Origin: JBBIKU01 sp037445245
GTDB taxonomy: Bacteria > Chloroflexota > Anaerolineae > Anaerolineales > Anaerolineaceae
Assembly: GCA_037445245.1 (NCBI GenBank)
Contig: JBBIKU010000085.1
Coordinates: 1-10,422, forward strand
Direction of reading: 5' to 3'
DNA length: 10,422 nt
The notes beneath the pieces were generated by a model that saw only the letters and a program-made list of their open reading frames with translations, was not told where the DNA came from and ran no database searches. This document shows, one piece after another, positions 8,401-10,422 of this stretch (its first letter is position 1; each line of letters begins with the position of its first letter). The position numbers were made by a program, and so were the translations under genes.

Positions 8401-10156
8401 TATCCGGCATGTCGGGTTTCGTCTGAGCGGCTTCCTGCAATGCTGCCAGGGCTGTATCCATTCGTCGCGTCATCAGGGCAGTCTGTCCCAGCCCCTTTTG
8501 CACCCGCCAGCGCCATTGCGATTGCTGCGCTTCAGGTAATTCAGAGAGTTGCCGAAAATGCTCAAAAGCAATTTCGGCGACACCCTCAGCAGCAAGGATT
8601 TCAGCCATCAGCAATTGCGCTTCGAAATCATCTGGGTGGATCGAGAGCGCTTTTGCAAGTGCCATACGCGCATCGACGATTTTCTGCATCGATTTTGGCT
8701 TTAAGTCCCGCCGCGCTTCATCGGGATTCAACAACGTTTTGGCATACAAAACAAGGGCATCAAATATGGGTTCGCTATCATGAACAGCAACTTCCAGTGC
8801 AACCAGCCCCTCTTCCGGCTCACCCGATTCGATATGCGTTTTTGCCGCCAAATATGCCAGGCGGGGGTTGGCACGCCATCGCTCATGGGCGCCAACAAGC
8901 ACCTTTTTTGCCTCCGGCAGAAACCCCAGCGCGAGCAGCGTTTCACCAAGTTTTTGTTGCTGGCTAATCGAATCCGGCGCCAATTTTGCCGCTTTTTCCA
9001 GATAAGGCAACGCCTCAGCGTAATCGCCCACCTGTAAAAAGGTGTCTGCCAGTTTGGCAAGGATTTCCAGCGAGCCGGGCAATGTTATTGCCGCAGCACG
9101 CAGCACCTCGAGTGCCTGCTCTTTTTCTCCCGTGGCTTCACAGGCATCCGCCAGCATCACCCAGGGCAGCGGCTCATGGGGTGCAAATTGGGTCGCGTCT
9201 TTGAGGTGCGCCATCCCTTTTTCACGATCACCCTGCTTTAGAAGCACCTGCCCGAGCAAAGCCTTGGCAACGCCATCGTTGGCATTCTCAGCCAACAAAT
9301 GATCGCATGCTTCCGTGGCACTCGCCAGCTCGTCAAATTCGATGCCGCTGCGGGCAAAACTCAGCCAATCCTCACGGGATGGTGAACCCGCCAATTCGAT
9401 CACCTTGCGCCGAATCTCGAAAGCCCCAGCCCAATCAGCAAGCGTTTCTAGAATATCAGCCAGCCGGCGATAAACATCCGCATTGCGCACATCCAGCAAA
9501 GCAGCCAATCGCGCATAATGCAGCGCCTGCCGGTCATCACCCAGTTGCCGCAAGCAAAAAACCGCAAACCCAATCAAAGTGCGATCGGTTGGGCGTTCTT
9601 TCAAAAAAAGCAACACCAATTGTAAGGCTTCCTGAAACAACCCCAATCCGGTTAATATTTTGACCAGCGCGTCCGGATCCCAGCCCAACAGTTGCTTGGG
9701 TTGATAAATCTGTCCGTGGTTCATTATGTTCCCAACCAGGTGAGCGATTGCCTGGCTGGCAACCTGACGGGCTTCATCCAGCTTCTTTTCTTGCGCCAGC
9801 CGCCCTGCCACTTCAATTTGAGCCAGGGGATGCTGGCCAGTCAAAGCAAGCTTTTTTTCTAAGGATTTATTCACCACCGACTTTCCCGCCAGCGCCAGAA
9901 CCAGTTCCGTCATCAAGCCATCAGGTGTTTTCGAAATGGCGTCGAACTCCCGAATGGCTTCCGCCAACTCGTGGTTACGATTCGCACCGGCAGCAATTTC
10001 GGCATATTGAACCAACACGCCAGATTGCCAGCGATTCATGGATTCTTTAACCGCTTGCAAATGGAGCAGAGCCTGCTCAGGGATATCCGAATACGCGTAC
10101 AGCTCAGCATGAAAGAGCGAATTAAGCCCTCCAGCAATTTCATCTTCAAACCCCAA
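5453..10156 (-). CDS. Giant tetratricopeptide repeat (TPR) protein, 1567 residues
   Basis: Almost the whole protein is built of roughly 34-residue helix-turn-helix units with the TPR pattern of small residues, Tyr/Ala pairs and a closing Pro. Clear units include 363-396, 1234-1268, 1438-1471 (LNLLMGSIQHKAGNLDQAIH) and 1472-1505. By length it could hold up to about 40 repeats. The pattern is weaker at 1-200 and is interrupted at about 791-820 and 960-1000. No catalytic domain, transmembrane segment or signal peptide is visible, so a protein-binding scaffold is the reasonable role. The annotated start is a TTG at 10156 with no Shine-Dalgarno, overlapping the upstream frame by 11 nt. An in-frame TGA at 10171-10169 blocks extension, so the true N terminus may lie in the upstream frame. 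It is coupled to the protease gene by ATGA. Regulator, adaptor or substrate roles are inference. Confidence 0.88.
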   Translation of the reverse strand: MGFEDEIAGGLNSLFHAELYAYSDIPEQALLHLQAVKESMNRWQSGVLVQYAEIAAGANRNHELAEAIREFDAISKTPDGLMTELVLALAGKSVVNKSLEKKLALTGQHPLAQIEVAGRLAQEKKLDEARQVASQAIAHLVGNIMNHGQIYQPKQLLGWDPDALVKILTGLGLFQEALQLVLLFLKERPTDRTLIGFAVFCLRQLGDDRQALHYARLAALLDVRNADVYRRLADILETLADWAGAFEIRRKVIELAGSPSREDWLSFARSGIEFDELASATEACDHLLAENANDGVAKALLGQVLLKQGDREKGMAHLKDATQFAPHEPLPWVMLADACEATGEKEQALEVLRAAAITLPGSLEILAKLADTFLQVGDYAEALPYLEKAAKLAPDSISQQQKLGETLLALGFLPEAKKVLVGAHERWRANPRLAYLAAKTHIESGEPEEGLVALEVAVHDSEPIFDALVLYAKTLLNPDEARRDLKPKSMQKIVDARMALAKALSIHPDDFEAQLLMAEILAAEGVAEIAFEHFRQLSELPEAQQSQWRWRVQKGLGQTALMTRRMDTALAALQEAAQTKPDMPDIQRSLAQAFLANDLRQDAYQAALSSLKLAPDDISALFWFGELMLELGATKEGIDALQQALQREPANGNGWLRLAEAQAQNQDSTSARKSLKTLLELEGATVEQLQQAAKIHLQMGDARLALKSLEQAVHIGGSPSKELLRELASLREGIGDLAGALSAVQKASEEFPGDAGLMLYESDLLARLEQTPAAIQRLFQALEHCEEMDAGEALMKQNEKSVEPFTYPRSGHTPKSPSHQAAIHARLSSLLRQSADLPQALFHAEKAIEADPASIPARLLAADIARSLLETDKAARYLQFDGDGSNVTDQAQVTLACLQAENLLDGGQAVEAGKVLRDVEAMGGQHPRYLAAKARQLARVGDLDSARELYRSAKKLYEQQSANQLANPQKTLNTPPATLRGELMAGDYWMADAAEETAIWDDAITFTAKTVRDAPQEPRPHLDLARRLVIRAGQQRLAEELGMSTGKPDAKVAADMQQQFADSIRKARQLSEADEIRLWERLGNAIFSPDIQKAQALMEPNLPDACLPWVVQAFRLTGDCAAGIEAGKRAAQQPAVGLQLGLCYMADDPVSGLVAVRQAVDANPNDPLHHAALSLLAEKTGDCPLALRSIQQALTMSPDEIDWQMRAARLAAQCGQIDVAQNHWEAAYQLDSSRVDIGLNLGEVYLRQGLPQKSVEILQKLVRLKPDEAQLWLMLSKAHQEMGARRKAIECAERAGSLDRQSAAPYLQCVDIALEDGDTATAHGFARKAIERNPVSPEPYLAHARIFVGQDHLEAAQQQLERSPEAIRRSIPVQTEIARLIWQMEGAQAALPQVQDLASVTGGDNADVMALLANVLAETGDVNGAAAAIHKSLRVNPQQPHLNLLMGSIQHKAGNLDQAIHYYSEAILQKPTELKAYLELGNVYEERREHIQALSTYEKAIQVAPLDARPYFRAAQVLRESKDYPGAEGMLRKAARLAPEDVNIRRQLGAILALNLVHHSQEAHAQR
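5470..5475 (-). promoter_or_regulatory. Strong Shine-Dalgarno for the protease gene inside the TPR gene
   Basis: A perfect AGGAGG lies within the last codons of the TPR gene, 13 bases before the protease ATG at 5456. The spacing is longer than the usual 5-9 bases. No in-frame start codon is closer, so the ATG that overlaps the TGA (ATGA) remains the best start. Together they indicate coupled translation with independent ribosome recruitment, making co-production of both proteins likely. Confidence 0.65.
7697..7786 (-). other. Non-TPR spacer within the giant TPR protein
   Basis: Residues about 791-820 (around EPFTYPRSGHTPKSPSHQ) break the helical repeat pattern with Pro, Ser, Gly and Thr. The flanking sequence returns to TPR units directly (RLFQALEHCEE before, AAIHARLSSLLRQ after). 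The coding DNA contains the palindrome CCCAC-TTC-GTGGG at 7724-7736. The segment could be a flexible hinge, a cleavage-exposed loop or a small inserted element that kept the frame. Confidence 0.4.
7724..7736. repeat. Short inverted repeat inside the TPR gene
   Basis: CCCAC and GTGGG arms surround a 3-base TTC centre; outer bases extend the symmetry imperfectly to 7721-7739. It sits exactly in the non-TPR spacer region. It may be a remnant of a small palindromic repeat or a chance hairpin; only one copy is seen in this window. Confidence 0.3.
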
Positions 10157-10422
10157 GCCTGGAATGGTTCAAAAGGGCGGTTTGCGCGCCGGCGAGCAAA
10201 TCCGTAGCCAATCCTGCCACCAGTTCTTTCCTGCCCGTCTCCCGCAACTGTCGTAGCCAGGCAAGCTGGTGCAGCGGCTGCAACTTGCTCATCAAACGCA
10301 AAAAAGCTATGCGCTGTTGCGGCAAATCGAGTGGTGTGCTCAGCAATACATGCGAAACGGCTCGATAATTGAAATCAGGCAGAAGGCTGGTTAGCAGCGC
10401 CCCCAAAAAATCATCCGTGTCC
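10146..10422 (-). CDS. 3' end of an upstream helical protein, possibly the N-terminal part of the giant TPR protein
   Basis: The frame is open from the window edge (base 10421) to a TGA at 10148-10146, giving 91 codons of a longer gene. The peptide is rich in Leu, Ala, Arg and Gln and looks wholly helical (LPQQRIAFLRLMSKL, ELVAGLATDLLAGAQTALL). It is compatible with an alpha-solenoid but has no motif I can name. It ends in NHSRLGV, while the next frame begins GFEDEIAGG. Reading one G fewer in the GGGG run at 10151-10154 would continue smoothly as NHSRLGFEDE. It is therefore either the last part of a separate overlapping gene in the same operon, or the upstream part of the TPR gene separated by a frameshift. 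The true start lies outside the window. Confidence 0.6.
   Translation of the reverse strand, partial: DTDDFLGALLTSLLPDFNYRAVSHVLLSTPLDLPQQRIAFLRLMSKLQPLHQLAWLRQLRETGRKELVAGLATDLLAGAQTALLNHSRLGV

Noticed and set aside
10147..10153. GGGTTTG heptamer as a -1 slippery site at the ORF junction
   Set aside because: The frame change needed is +1, and the heptamer is not in the required phase relative to the upstream codons (GGG GTT TGA).
2637..10156. Type III-E CRISPR (Craspase) or gasdermin locus
   Set aside because: No CRISPR repeats, gRAMP-type effector, gasdermin-like protein or nuclease is seen anywhere in the window; only the general TPR-protease theme is shared.
5453..10156. Tandem DNA repeats or CRISPR-like array in the TPR gene
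   Set aside because: The repetition is at the protein pattern level only; the nucleotide sequences of successive units are divergent and have no constant spacers.

Overview
The window reads as a chromosomal segment of a Chloroflexota bacterium, probably class Anaerolineae. The main clue is the alanyl-tRNA synthetase, whose catalytic domain carries a Cys/His-rich insertion of the kind I associate with that group. The moderately GC-rich composition and the presence of huge cytoplasmic TPR proteins are compatible with this. The assignment rests on recall of family sequences, not on a search. All recognisable genes lie on the minus strand, so the transcription order runs from high to low coordinates. 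The window is almost fully coding, and the only intergenic gap is about 170 bp.

Right to left: (1) 10146-10422 is the 3' end of a Leu-rich, helical reading frame that enters from outside the window. It meets the next gene at an odd 11-nt overlap with a TTG start and no visible Shine-Dalgarno. One extra G in a GGGG run would explain the break, so the two frames may be one gene. (2) 5453-10156 encodes a 1567-residue protein made almost entirely of TPR-type helical repeats. (3) 2637-5456, joined to it by an ATGA overlap, encodes a 939-residue protein. It has an N-terminal TPR-like domain, a Pro-rich linker and a caspase-fold (clan CD, peptidase C25/CHAT-like) cysteine protease domain with a candidate His659/Cys706 dyad. 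It ends in a small domain I do not recognise. (4) The gap 2465-2636 holds a GC hairpin whose loop can pair with a downstream segment, then a TATAAT promoter and ribosome binding site for alaS. (5) 1-2464 is alaS, complete at its 5' end and cut by the window edge near its C terminus.

The biologically interesting part is the coupled pair of a giant TPR scaffold and a TPR-fused caspase-like protease. Both appear cytoplasmic (no signal peptide is seen in the protease, while the true N terminus of the TPR protein is uncertain). By analogy with TPR-CHAT proteases the TPR protein could be a sensor, regulator or substrate of the protease, but the sequence alone does not show which. alaS looks like an independently promoted housekeeping neighbour.
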